Positions 51,045 through 58,765 of a DNA stretch of 64,000 nt are shown here, one piece after another; position 1 is the stretch's first letter; every line of letters starts with the position of its first letter. Origin of the DNA: an uncultured Lachnospiraceae bacterium (GTDB lineage: Bacteria > Bacillota > Clostridia > Lachnospirales > Lachnospiraceae). The translations under genes and the position numbers were made by a program. The notes under the pieces were generated by a model, which worked only from the letters and a program-made list of their open reading frames with translations, made no database searches and had not been told where the DNA came from. The stretch spans positions 1-64,000 of the forward strand of contig CAJOMN010000005.1 in assembly GCA_905235745.1 (NCBI GenBank), given 5' to 3'.

Positions 51045-52118
51045 CTACTGCGCCAGATCAAGGTGCTGGACAGTTCCGATCATGCCGCTTTCATAGAGAA
51101 ATATTCCGGTCCGGCGTATCCGCGCTTTTGTCTCGTTTGTTGCAAGGTCGTTAAGAGAGAAGTCCGTTGAAGCGCTTTGAGTACAGATCGCCCCGACATC
51201 GCGATCCTTCAGTCTGACAAGCTCCTGAGTGCCGTCTTCTTTGATATATGCGATCACAAGCCTGTCAAATATCTCGTCCGCTTCGTCGATCCACCCGTTG
51301 CCGTCCGAATCATAGGCGGCAAGATCCGCAAAACCGTTGCCTGAGGATGTACCGAACAGTTCGCTCCCGTCATTTATTATCCCGTCGTTATTCAGATCGA
51401 GCGCGAGATAACCGCTTGACGGGGAGAGGGCGGCAATCTCTTCCGCCTCGCCGTCGCAGTCGAGATCAAACCGTATACTGACGTCGGAAACTTCAGCTAT
51501 GGACGAGTCGAGATTAATAACAAGCGGATCGGTAAACGTTCGAAGTGTTGTTATGTTCTCCTCATAATACTGAGTAAAACTCCTGCTCATCGTAAGCTCA
51601 AGATCAAAATCGAGTTCCCTTCCGTCTCCGGTTATGACCTTCCCCGTTCCCCTAAAGCTTGTCTCCTCGGCTTCGGATCTGCAGAACTGGTACGTTTGCG
51701 TAACCTCGGATACCATCGTATCTGCTCCGCCGCCCATGGATGCTGTTATACCCGTTCCGTCATGGTGGTTTGCGGCTCCGAAGAGCATATATAACAGAAA
51801 CTGTATACACTCCACCCTAATGCGGTTCATTGCGTCCTGCTGAAGCTTTGTCTCATAAGAGTCACTTGCGGCAAACGCCCGCATTTTGCTAAAGATGCTG
51901 TCAAAATCATTCCTTGCATTTTGTGCATCCGCTTTGTCCGAAAGATCCTCCTCGTCACCTTCGGTCTGTGAAACATCATGTTTCCCCCGTGCGCCGTATG
52001 TATCGGCAAGAATCCCGGGAAATGCGAGGATACTTCCCGATGTACCGGTCTTTTGCGCACTTACAGAAGTATAAGTTCTGGCGGATTCCATTCCTATACT
52101 GCTGTCCTTGATGTACAA
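51045..52118 (-). CDS. Uncharacterised protein with EF-hand-like calcium loops
   Basis: The protein has 357 aa from a TTG with GGAGGG upstream. No signal peptide or membrane segment. The N-terminal 110 residues are Ser/Asp-rich and open with SIGMESARTYTSVS. The C-terminal half carries two DxDxDG-like loops, LDLNNDGIINDGSELFG and YDSDGNGWIDEADEIFD, and a DLDCDGEAEEIA stretch of the kind seen in RTX and VCBS-type calcium-binding proteins. Those are normally secreted, and how this one would leave the cell is unclear. Function unknown. Confidence 0.6.
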   Translation of the reverse strand: MYIKDSSIGMESARTYTSVSAQKTGTSGSILAFPGILADTYGARGKHDVSQTEGDEEDLSDKADAQNARNDFDSIFSKMRAFAASDSYETKLQQDAMNRIRVECIQFLLYMLFGAANHHDGTGITASMGGGADTMVSEVTQTYQFCRSEAEETSFRGTGKVITGDGRELDFDLELTMSRSFTQYYEENITTLRTFTDPLVINLDSSIAEVSDVSIRFDLDCDGEAEEIAALSPSSGYLALDLNNDGIINDGSELFGTSSGNGFADLAAYDSDGNGWIDEADEIFDRLVIAYIKEDGTQELVRLKDRDVGAICTQSASTDFSLNDLATNETKARIRRTGIFLYESGMIGTVQHLDLAQ

Positions 52119-52164
52119 ATAATCCCTCCTTCATAAAATGTTCAGCATGGATCATCAGCACAAA

Positions 52165-52199
52165 CAAAAAAGAACGGATATTCCCGTAAGAATCCGTTC
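52165..52199 (-). terminator. Terminator of the small gene at 52281
   Basis: GAACGGAT (52172-52179) pairs with ATCCGTTC (52192-52199). On the minus strand it is followed by TTTTTT. Confidence 0.8.
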
Positions 52200-52280
52200 G
52201 AAATGTTATGCCTATCCATGCAGTCTGATATTTGGTTACAATAGATATATCGGATGATTATAAGAAATCATTAGTCTGTT

Positions 52281-52544
52281 TCAGTCTTCTTCGAGAACCG
52301 AGAATTCAAGATAGTCAAAAGGGATCTCTTCAATGAAGCTGTCCTGATAGAATCTGACCTTTGAAAATCTCTTGAAGTCAGATATGTTGGAATCAAGCCA
52401 TATAGGTCTTCCTATGTCAAAATCATAACTGATCCGGTCTATCGCATCGAAAACCTTGTGTGTTCTCGTATCGTTTTCGCTGTTTGTGATGACCTCGTCC
52501 CTTATCATTCGGTTGTCTTTGAAAGTACGCGCCCAGAATTTCAT
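52281..52544 (-). CDS. Small uncharacterised protein (87 aa)
   Basis: Soluble, 87 aa, rich in Asp, Phe and Arg, opening KFWARTFKDNRMIRDEVI and ending in an acidic VLEED. I do not recognise a family. It is supported as a gene by a near-consensus promoter, a private terminator and no competing frame. The -10 box is 6 nt before the ATG and there is no Shine-Dalgarno sequence, so the mRNA is predicted to be leaderless. Confidence 0.65.
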   Translation of the reverse strand: MKFWARTFKDNRMIRDEVITNSENDTRTHKVFDAIDRISYDFDIGRPIWLDSNISDFKRFSKVRFYQDSFIEEIPFDYLEFSVLEED

Positions 52545-52550
52545 GGAATG

Positions 52551-52579
52551 ATTATATGATGATTATGTCAAAAGGTCAA
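52551..52579 (-). promoter_or_regulatory. Promoter giving a leaderless mRNA for the 87-aa protein
   Basis: On the minus strand TTGACC (52574-52579), 17 bp and TATAAT (52551-52556), then exactly six bases to the ATG. Confidence 0.7.
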
Positions 52580-52721
52580 AGCATGGGGGAACAGCACTGC
52601 TTAACGGATCGAGAGCGCAATGTAACCGTATAATTGTAATTGTTAATAATCCGTGAAATGATTCAAGATTATCATTTTATATGTTATAATACCTTCGACA
52701 TTTTTATTGGGGGTAGGATTT

Positions 52722-53375
52722 TTGGAAGTAGATTTTAGCAGCAAGGAGCAGGATATTACGTGGGAGGAGATCATCCTTCTTCACAATTCGGCTCTTAAAG
52801 AGATAGGAACAAAGCTGGAGATACTCAATGATGAGTTCCAGCATATTCACCAGTATAATCCGATAGAACACATCAAGTCACGCATCAAGTCGCCTGAATC
52901 GATCGTCCGTAAGCTCAAGAAAAAAGGCTATGATGTAACTCTTGAAAACATGGTCAAGTATGTGAATGATATTGCGGGTATACGTATTATCTGTTCATTC
53001 ACCTCGGATATATACAGAATCGCCAATATGCTGAGCAAGCAGAACGATATCAAGGTACTGTCGGTCAAGGACTACATTGAGAGTCCGAAGGAAAGCGGCT
53101 ACAAGAGCTACCATATGCTCGTGAGCGTTCCGATATACCTGTCGGATTCGGTTGTCGATACCAAGGTAGAGATCCAGATCAGGACGATCGCAATGGATTT
53201 CTGGGCGAGCCTGGAGCACAAGATGAACTATAAGTTCGACAGTGATGCGCCTGAAGAGATCAAGAAAGAGCTGTACGAATGTGCGATAATGGTTGAGCAG
53301 CTTGACGACCGTATGCTCATCATCAACGATAAGATCCAGAGAGCCCAAAAAGAAGAAGCAAAGTGGGTAATGTAG
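52722..53375 (+). CDS. Small alarmone synthetase (RelQ-type GTP pyrophosphokinase)
   Basis: The protein has 217 aa from the TTG at 52722, with GGGGGTAGGA upstream; an in-frame TTG at 52707 precedes that site and is less likely. Single RelA/SpoT synthetase domain: HIKSRIKSPESIVRKLKKKG, NDIAGIRIIC, ESGYKSYH and EIQIRTIAMDFWASLEHKM. No hydrolase, TGS or ACT domain. It makes (p)ppGpp in response to cell-envelope or nutrient stress. It ends ATG-TAG inside a remnant of the structured repeat. Confidence 0.92.
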   Translation: MEVDFSSKEQDITWEEIILLHNSALKEIGTKLEILNDEFQHIHQYNPIEHIKSRIKSPESIVRKLKKKGYDVTLENMVKYVNDIAGIRIICSFTSDIYRIANMLSKQNDIKVLSVKDYIESPKESGYKSYHMLVSVPIYLSDSVVDTKVEIQIRTIAMDFWASLEHKMNYKFDSDAPEEIKKELYECAIMVEQLDDRMLIINDKIQRAQKEEAKWVM

Positions 53376-53406
53376 ATAGGAGAGCCCCCGCGACAAACCT
53401 TATTAA
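53370..53406 (+). repeat. Probable remnant of the structured repeat element
   Basis: ATGTAGATAGGAGAGCCC at the end of the synthetase gene resembles the element start (ATGTAGACAGGAGGGGCCC). GCGACAAACCTTATTAAAATG then resembles its end (GCGACCTTGTTAATAATG). The middle would be deleted. The similarity is short, so this is tentative. Confidence 0.35.
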
Positions 53407-53415
53407 AATGAGGAG

Positions 53416-53536
53416 TGGCCAGGTGGATGAGAGTCACCTGGCCAATATTATGAAAAAATACATCTGGTTGTTTGGAGAATTCTCTCCAATGGAGATGTTA
53501 ATAACATACCATTCAAATATGAATAAATTATGAACA
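53416..53536 (+). repeat. Hairpin plus AT-rich module, copy 2
   Basis: TGGCCAGGTG (53416-53425) pairs with CACCTGGCCA (53435-53444) and is followed by TATTATGAAAAAATA (53446-53460), one base different from copy 1. TTGGAGA-ATTC-TCTCCAA (53472-53489) is a further hairpin. AAATATGAATAAA and TTATGAACA (53515-53536) match copy 1 at 21 of 22 bases. The rest of 53376-53733 holds no gene apart from an AT-rich stretch and GCAGG-AA-CCTGC. Confidence 0.55.
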
Positions 53537-53733
53537 AGCTATGAATATATAGTAAATGTTTCTAAACGACATAAAAATAATAGCCATATTGTTATGCACA
53601 TTGCACAAAACAAAATATACTATCATTGGCAGGAACCTGCTATCAGCAAGGTTGTGTTTTGATATGAATAATGGTACAATCTACTATGTTGAACGGACTT
53701 GATCCGTTTGTTTTGGCACTCCGGGAGGTAGAG

Positions 53734-54669
53734 ATGGACGGATTCAGAGAAAGGTTAAACGGAAGATATGACAGATCGGGGATGAGAGGTTCGGGATATG
53801 ACCGTGTTTCTCAGGATGACCGGTATGAAAGCGACAGATTTGACAGGGCATCCAGAAGGGGAGCGGGAGACGGATTGTCCCAGGATGCTTTAAGCGATGC
53901 TGTTAACGAGGTTATAACCAGATCCAATCGTGAACAGCTTGGTATTATAGCGGATTATTTTGATGAAGCAAAAGCGGACAGGATGGAATCCGAAAGAGCG
54001 ATCATAGATGCTTTCTCTCACAGCGGTGCGGGCTCATCCGGTTCTTTGGCAGGTAATGCATCCGGATCTGCGGTTCCGATCCTTGTTGACGAGCAGAACA
54101 GGGAAACACTGGAAAGGATCGAAAAAGTTGCGGGACGTAATGCAGAGCTGCTTGGTGAGAGCGGCAATAAGCTTGAGAACAATTCCCAGACCCTTAGCGA
54201 GATAGCAGGTTCCATCGGTAAGCTGATATCTTCATCGGAAGATACTAAACGGCAGATCGCGGAAAGTGTTTCATCACCGATACAGGATCTTGCGGGCAAG
54301 GAAGATGAGATAATAGGCGCTGTAGGCGATAACAGAGCCATATTGAATATGATCCGCCAGGATGTCCTTAACGGATTTGCAAAAGGTGAAGCAGCAGAGG
54401 AAGAGGCGGCAGAGAAGCCGGCTTTGCTCACTGCCGAGGCAGCGGATAATTATTATAAAGAGTTAGAGGATCATGTTCACAAAGAGTGCGTAAAATGCTA
54501 CAGGAACGTTCAATCCGCACTTACCGAACAAAACGAGGAGACAGCCAAAGGACTTGGAAAATCGGTTTCCGGTATGAGGATAATGGTTCTTATCACACTG
54601 ATCCTCAGTGCGATCAATCTTCTGATCACGGTATTGGGACATTTTCTGCCGGGTATCTTTCCGTATTGA
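53734..54669 (+). CDS. Uncharacterised coiled-coil protein with C-terminal membrane anchor
   Basis: The protein has 311 aa from the ATG at 53734 with GGGAGG 7 nt upstream. An in-frame ATG at 53671 adds 21 residues but lacks a ribosome binding site. The N-terminus is rich in Arg, Asp, Gly and Tyr, the middle (about 90-240) is helical with heptad-like NRETLERIEKVAGRNAELLG and NNSQTLSEIAGSIGKL, and the last 30 residues (MRIMVLITLILSAINLLITV) are a tail anchor. Family not recognised. The M23 hydrolase starts 12 bp later, so an envelope role in the same operon is plausible. Confidence 0.6.
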   Translation: MDGFRERLNGRYDRSGMRGSGYDRVSQDDRYESDRFDRASRRGAGDGLSQDALSDAVNEVITRSNREQLGIIADYFDEAKADRMESERAIIDAFSHSGAGSSGSLAGNASGSAVPILVDEQNRETLERIEKVAGRNAELLGESGNKLENNSQTLSEIAGSIGKLISSSEDTKRQIAESVSSPIQDLAGKEDEIIGAVGDNRAILNMIRQDVLNGFAKGEAAEEEAAEKPALLTAEAADNYYKELEDHVHKECVKCYRNVQSALTEQNEETAKGLGKSVSGMRIMVLITLILSAINLLITVLGHFLPGIFPY

Positions 54670-54681
54670 TCTGTTACAGGA

Positions 54682-56259
54682 ATGAGTTTTTTTACCAAAT
54701 ACGTCAACATTATTAAATATTCACATTACTTGGCAATGCTGGGAACAGCATTGCTAATTTTTGTGTGTGCTCCCGGAATACAGAAAATGGAAGAATCAGG
54801 GAGCAACAAGGTCAGCGTATTTATAAACGGAACACAGGTAGGCACTGTAAAGGATGCTGCCGAGGTCGACGGAATGATACTCGAAGCAAGAAGAAGGATC
54901 GCCGGCAGCAGCGATAATCTGGTACTTGCCGATTCCGAAGTCGTACTTTCCGGATCAACGGATGTTGTCGGGCAGGTGGATGACAGGGAAGTGATCATCG
55001 ACAATATTTACAACGTTCTGTCCGAAAGCGTCATGAAGACCAAGCAGCCCGCATTTGAGGTTAAGATCAACGAATTTACGGTTAATCTTGCTACTATAGA
55101 TGATGTCATTGCATTGCTTAACGCATCAAAGGCCGAATACGATCCGGATTCGGAGTGGAAAGTCTGGCTTGTTACGGACAATTCACGGGAGCTTAATGTA
55201 ATGACAACCAGGATTGAGAAAGTATCAAAAGAGCAGGTTCAGACCATTGACAAGCCTGTTGTATTTCCGAAGGGCGGCGCGCTTCTTAGGATGGAGGAGA
55301 TATATGATGCGGCATTTACCCGGAAAGAGGGTAATACATTTGAGTTCGGAGTCAGAAATATAGATTTTGATGAAAATGTGGAAGTGGTGCAGGCATATGT
55401 GGATGCCGACAAGATCAGTACTCTTGAAGACGCGATAGAAGCAGTAACCAAGACAAGTGAAAAGAACAGGAAATATGAGGTTGTATCGGGAGATACACTT
55501 GGAGCCATAGCCCAGAAGAATGATATGTCCATTGATGACATCATCAAGCTTAATTCCGAGAGCATTCCGGATGACAAAGCGACTCTCAGGGTCGGAGACG
55601 AGATAACAATATATTCTCCGGAGCCGGAACTTTCCGTAGTCAGGACCGAGAGAAGATATTATGAAGAGAATTATGATGCCGATGTTATATATATCGATAA
55701 TGATGAATGGTATACGAACCAGACAGAGGTAATCCAACAGCCGGTTACCGGGTACAGAAAAGTGGTGGCCGATATCACATACAGGAATGCGGAACTGATC
55801 AATACCGATATCCTCTACGAGGATGTCACGGTAAAGCCGGTCGCCAAAATAGTCAAGCGCGGGACCAAGATTCCTCCCACATACGTATATCCCGTATGGG
55901 GAAGGCTGTCATCGGGCTTTGGCAGAAGAAAGGCTCCGAAGAAGGGTGCAAGTACATATCATAAGGGTGTTGACCTGGCAGTTCCGATAGGAACCGCGGT
56001 AATGGCATCGCGCGGAGGTACCGTGACCCGTGCCGGTTGGGGAAGCGGATACGGATATTGCGTGTATATCCAGCATCCGGATGGCGTTAGTACAAGGTAC
56101 GGACATTTAAGCAAAGTACTCGTCAAGGTCGGGCAGACAGTTTCCCAGGGAGAGAAGATCGCCCTGAGTGGGAATACGGGCGTTTCGACTGGTCCGCATC
56201 TGCATTTTGAGATACTGATAGGGGGATCACAAGTAAATCCGCTCAATTATCTGCAATGA
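54682..56259 (+). CDS. M23 family cell-wall endopeptidase with LysM and G5 domains
   Basis: The protein has 525 aa. One N-terminal membrane segment (about 12-30), a long extracellular stalk, LysM (about 266-312: YEVVSGDTLGAIAQKNDMS), G5-type repeat (about 325-395, QPVTGYRKVVADITYRN), and a C-terminal M23 peptidase with YHKGVDLAVPIG and TGPHLHFEIL (zinc His and Asp residues present). It should cut peptidoglycan cross-bridges during growth or division. MurA is encoded 92 bp downstream. Confidence 0.92.
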   Translation: MSFFTKYVNIIKYSHYLAMLGTALLIFVCAPGIQKMEESGSNKVSVFINGTQVGTVKDAAEVDGMILEARRRIAGSSDNLVLADSEVVLSGSTDVVGQVDDREVIIDNIYNVLSESVMKTKQPAFEVKINEFTVNLATIDDVIALLNASKAEYDPDSEWKVWLVTDNSRELNVMTTRIEKVSKEQVQTIDKPVVFPKGGALLRMEEIYDAAFTRKEGNTFEFGVRNIDFDENVEVVQAYVDADKISTLEDAIEAVTKTSEKNRKYEVVSGDTLGAIAQKNDMSIDDIIKLNSESIPDDKATLRVGDEITIYSPEPELSVVRTERRYYEENYDADVIYIDNDEWYTNQTEVIQQPVTGYRKVVADITYRNAELINTDILYEDVTVKPVAKIVKRGTKIPPTYVYPVWGRLSSGFGRRKAPKKGASTYHKGVDLAVPIGTAVMASRGGTVTRAGWGSGYGYCVYIQHPDGVSTRYGHLSKVLVKVGQTVSQGEKIALSGNTGVSTGPHLHFEILIGGSQVNPLNYLQ

Positions 56260-56350
56260 TTTTTGTATAATTTGTCATATTCTCCAAAAAAAGGTTCTTC
56301 TATTGAATCGGTTATTTATGAGGATTATAATACACTTTGAGGTGTGAAAA

Positions 56351-57643
56351 TTGGAGCAATACGTTATAAAGGGCGGAAGCCCTTTGGCGGGCGAGGTTGA
56401 GATCGGGGGAGCCAAGAATGCAGCGCTTGGTATTTTAGCTGCTTCGGTAATGACAACCGAGCCTGTTATAATTGAAAATCTGCCGGATGTTCGCGATACC
56501 GCCGTTCTTATACAGGCTATGGAGAGCATAGGAACAGTTGTTGACAGAATAGACCGGCATACCGTCAGGGTTAATGCGGCCAACATTTCCTCATACACGA
56601 TTGATGACGGATATATCAAGAAGATCAGAGCCTCATATTATATGCTCGGTGCTCTGCTCGGAAGATTCAGGACGGCGGAGGTTGCGCTTCCCGGAGGATG
56701 TAATATCGGAAGCCGGCCGATCGACCAGCACCTTAAAGGGTTCAGAGCTCTCGGTGCAAAGGTTGAGGTATCAAGAGGCATGATATCCGCCAGGACCGAT
56801 AATCTTTGCGGAAATCATATTTATATGGATGTTGTTACTGTAGGCGCAACGATAAACATTATGCTTGCAGCAACTCTCGCATCCGGCATGACGATCATAG
56901 AGAATGCGGCCAAAGAGCCCCATGTAGTTGATATAGCCAATTTCCTCAACAGCATGGGCGCCAGCATAAAGGGTGCCGGTACCGATGTTATCAGGATAAA
57001 GGGTGTGGAGAAGCTTCACGGGACTACGTATTCCATCATTCCCGACCAGATCGAGGCAGGAACTTTCATGTTTGCGTCTGCCATTACAAAAGGGGATGTC
57101 ATGATCAAAAACGTTATCCCCAAGCACCTGGAATCGATCAGTGCCAAGCTGATAGAGATCGGATGTGAGATAGAAGAGTTTGATGACTGTCTGAGAGTTG
57201 CGGCTCCCAGAAGATTGTCCAATACCCAGGTCAAGACTTTGCCGTACCCGGGATTTCCGACGGATATGCAGCCACAGATCGCCGCAACGCTTGCGCTGTC
57301 GGTTGGTACGAGTATAGTGACCGAGAGTATATTTGAAAACAGATTCAAATATGTCAGCGAGCTTCAGAGAATGGGAGCTGACATCAAGGTTGAGGGAAAT
57401 ACTGCGATAATTGAGGGAGTGGACTGTTTTACCGGTGCTGTTATATCTGCTCCGGATCTTCGCGCGGGAGCGGCGCTTGTTCTGGCGGCGCTCGCTGCAG
57501 ACGGTGTTTCGGTTATCGAAGATATCGAGTATATTGAAAGAGGGTATGAAGATTTTCCCGAAAAGCTTGCGGCGCTTGGTGCATCGATCGAGCGGGCGGA
57601 AACTGAAAGAGATATTCAAAAGTTCAAATTAAAGGTCGGATAA
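56351..57643 (+). CDS. murA: UDP-N-acetylglucosamine 1-carboxyvinyltransferase
   Basis: The protein has 430 aa from a TTG with GAGGTG upstream. EQYVIKGGSPLAGEVEIGGA is the family start. LPGGCNIGSRPIDQH holds the catalytic Cys-117, which also means it should be fosfomycin-sensitive. First committed step of peptidoglycan synthesis; the product goes to MurB (38098). Confidence 0.95.
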   Translation: MEQYVIKGGSPLAGEVEIGGAKNAALGILAASVMTTEPVIIENLPDVRDTAVLIQAMESIGTVVDRIDRHTVRVNAANISSYTIDDGYIKKIRASYYMLGALLGRFRTAEVALPGGCNIGSRPIDQHLKGFRALGAKVEVSRGMISARTDNLCGNHIYMDVVTVGATINIMLAATLASGMTIIENAAKEPHVVDIANFLNSMGASIKGAGTDVIRIKGVEKLHGTTYSIIPDQIEAGTFMFASAITKGDVMIKNVIPKHLESISAKLIEIGCEIEEFDDCLRVAAPRRLSNTQVKTLPYPGFPTDMQPQIAATLALSVGTSIVTESIFENRFKYVSELQRMGADIKVEGNTAIIEGVDCFTGAVISAPDLRAGAALVLAALAADGVSVIEDIEYIERGYEDFPEKLAALGASIERAETERDIQKFKLKVG

Positions 57644-57670
57644 GCACCTTATTATAAGAGGATAATATCT

Positions 57671-58765
57671 GTGAAGAGAGTACGGATATCCGATCTTCGT
57701 CCCGGAATGAAAACGGGCGAGGATGTGTATTCATATAACAATCAAATGATTGTTCCGAGGGGCTCGGTTCTTGATGACAAAATGATCACCCGTCTTGAGT
57801 TCTATTCGGTACTGGCTGTCCGTATTGCCGATGAAGAAGGCGATGGCGAGGAAGCTGTGCCTGCCGGCGAACAAGAGATAATCAATACCACTGCTTATTC
57901 GGAAAAGGTCAAAAACAGCAAACAGTTCAAAAAGTTCGAAAAATCATTTCTTGAGACTACAGAGGATTTTAAAAGCAGGTTTACGGATATTGCCGAGAAC
58001 GGCAGCGAGATCAACAGCAGGGAGATGATCGACAGCATAACCGGCCTTGTATCTGACGATGGGACCGGACCTTCCGTTTTTGATATGCTTCATAATATGC
58101 GGCAGTACGACGATCTTACATATATGCATTCGATGAATGTTGCCCTTATATGTAATGTGTTTGCGAAATGGCTGGGAATGTCCAAAGAGGAGATCGACAT
58201 ACTGACGCTCGGCGGTCTGCTTCATGACATAGGCAAGCTCAAGATCCCCGATAACATAATCAGGAAACCTGACAAGTTATCTCCGGCTGAGTACAATATA
58301 ATCAAGACACATCCGCTTCAGGGCTATAACATTCTGAAGGACAAGAATATAGATGAAAACGTCAAGCAATGTGCGCTGATGCATCATGAAAGATGTGATG
58401 GATCGGGCTATCCGTTAGGGGTCACTTCGGACAAGATCAACCGGTATGCCAAGATAGTATCTATCGCGGATGTTTATGATGCTATGACAGCGGCAAGGGT
58501 ATACAGAGGTCCGCTTTGTCCGTTCAAGGTTATAGGAATCTTTGAGTCGGAGGGTCTTCATAAGTATGACGGACATTATATCCTGACATTTCTGGAACAT
58601 ATCGCAACCACATATATGAACAACAGGGTACGTCTTAACAACGGGATGGAAGGCGATGTCATATTCATGAACAGGAACCAGTATTCCAGACCGATGCTGC
58701 AGTGCGGCGACAAGTTCATAGATCTTTCGAGAGAGCCCGAACTGTATATAGAGACTTTTGTTTGA
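57671..58765 (+). CDS. HD-GYP domain protein (putative c-di-GMP phosphodiesterase)
   Basis: The protein has 364 aa from a GTG with AGAGGA upstream. The N-terminal domain (RISDLRPGMKTGEDVY) is common in HD-GYP proteins. HD motif His-185 and Asp-186 (LLHDIGKLKIP) and GYP at 246-248 (CDGSGYPLG) are intact, so it should linearise c-di-GMP. No signal peptide, so cytoplasmic. Its stop overlaps the LicD gene by one base, which may place the LicD enzyme under the same control. Confidence 0.9.
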   Translation: MKRVRISDLRPGMKTGEDVYSYNNQMIVPRGSVLDDKMITRLEFYSVLAVRIADEEGDGEEAVPAGEQEIINTTAYSEKVKNSKQFKKFEKSFLETTEDFKSRFTDIAENGSEINSREMIDSITGLVSDDGTGPSVFDMLHNMRQYDDLTYMHSMNVALICNVFAKWLGMSKEEIDILTLGGLLHDIGKLKIPDNIIRKPDKLSPAEYNIIKTHPLQGYNILKDKNIDENVKQCALMHHERCDGSGYPLGVTSDKINRYAKIVSIADVYDAMTAARVYRGPLCPFKVIGIFESEGLHKYDGHYILTFLEHIATTYMNNRVRLNNGMEGDVIFMNRNQYSRPMLQCGDKFIDLSREPELYIETFV

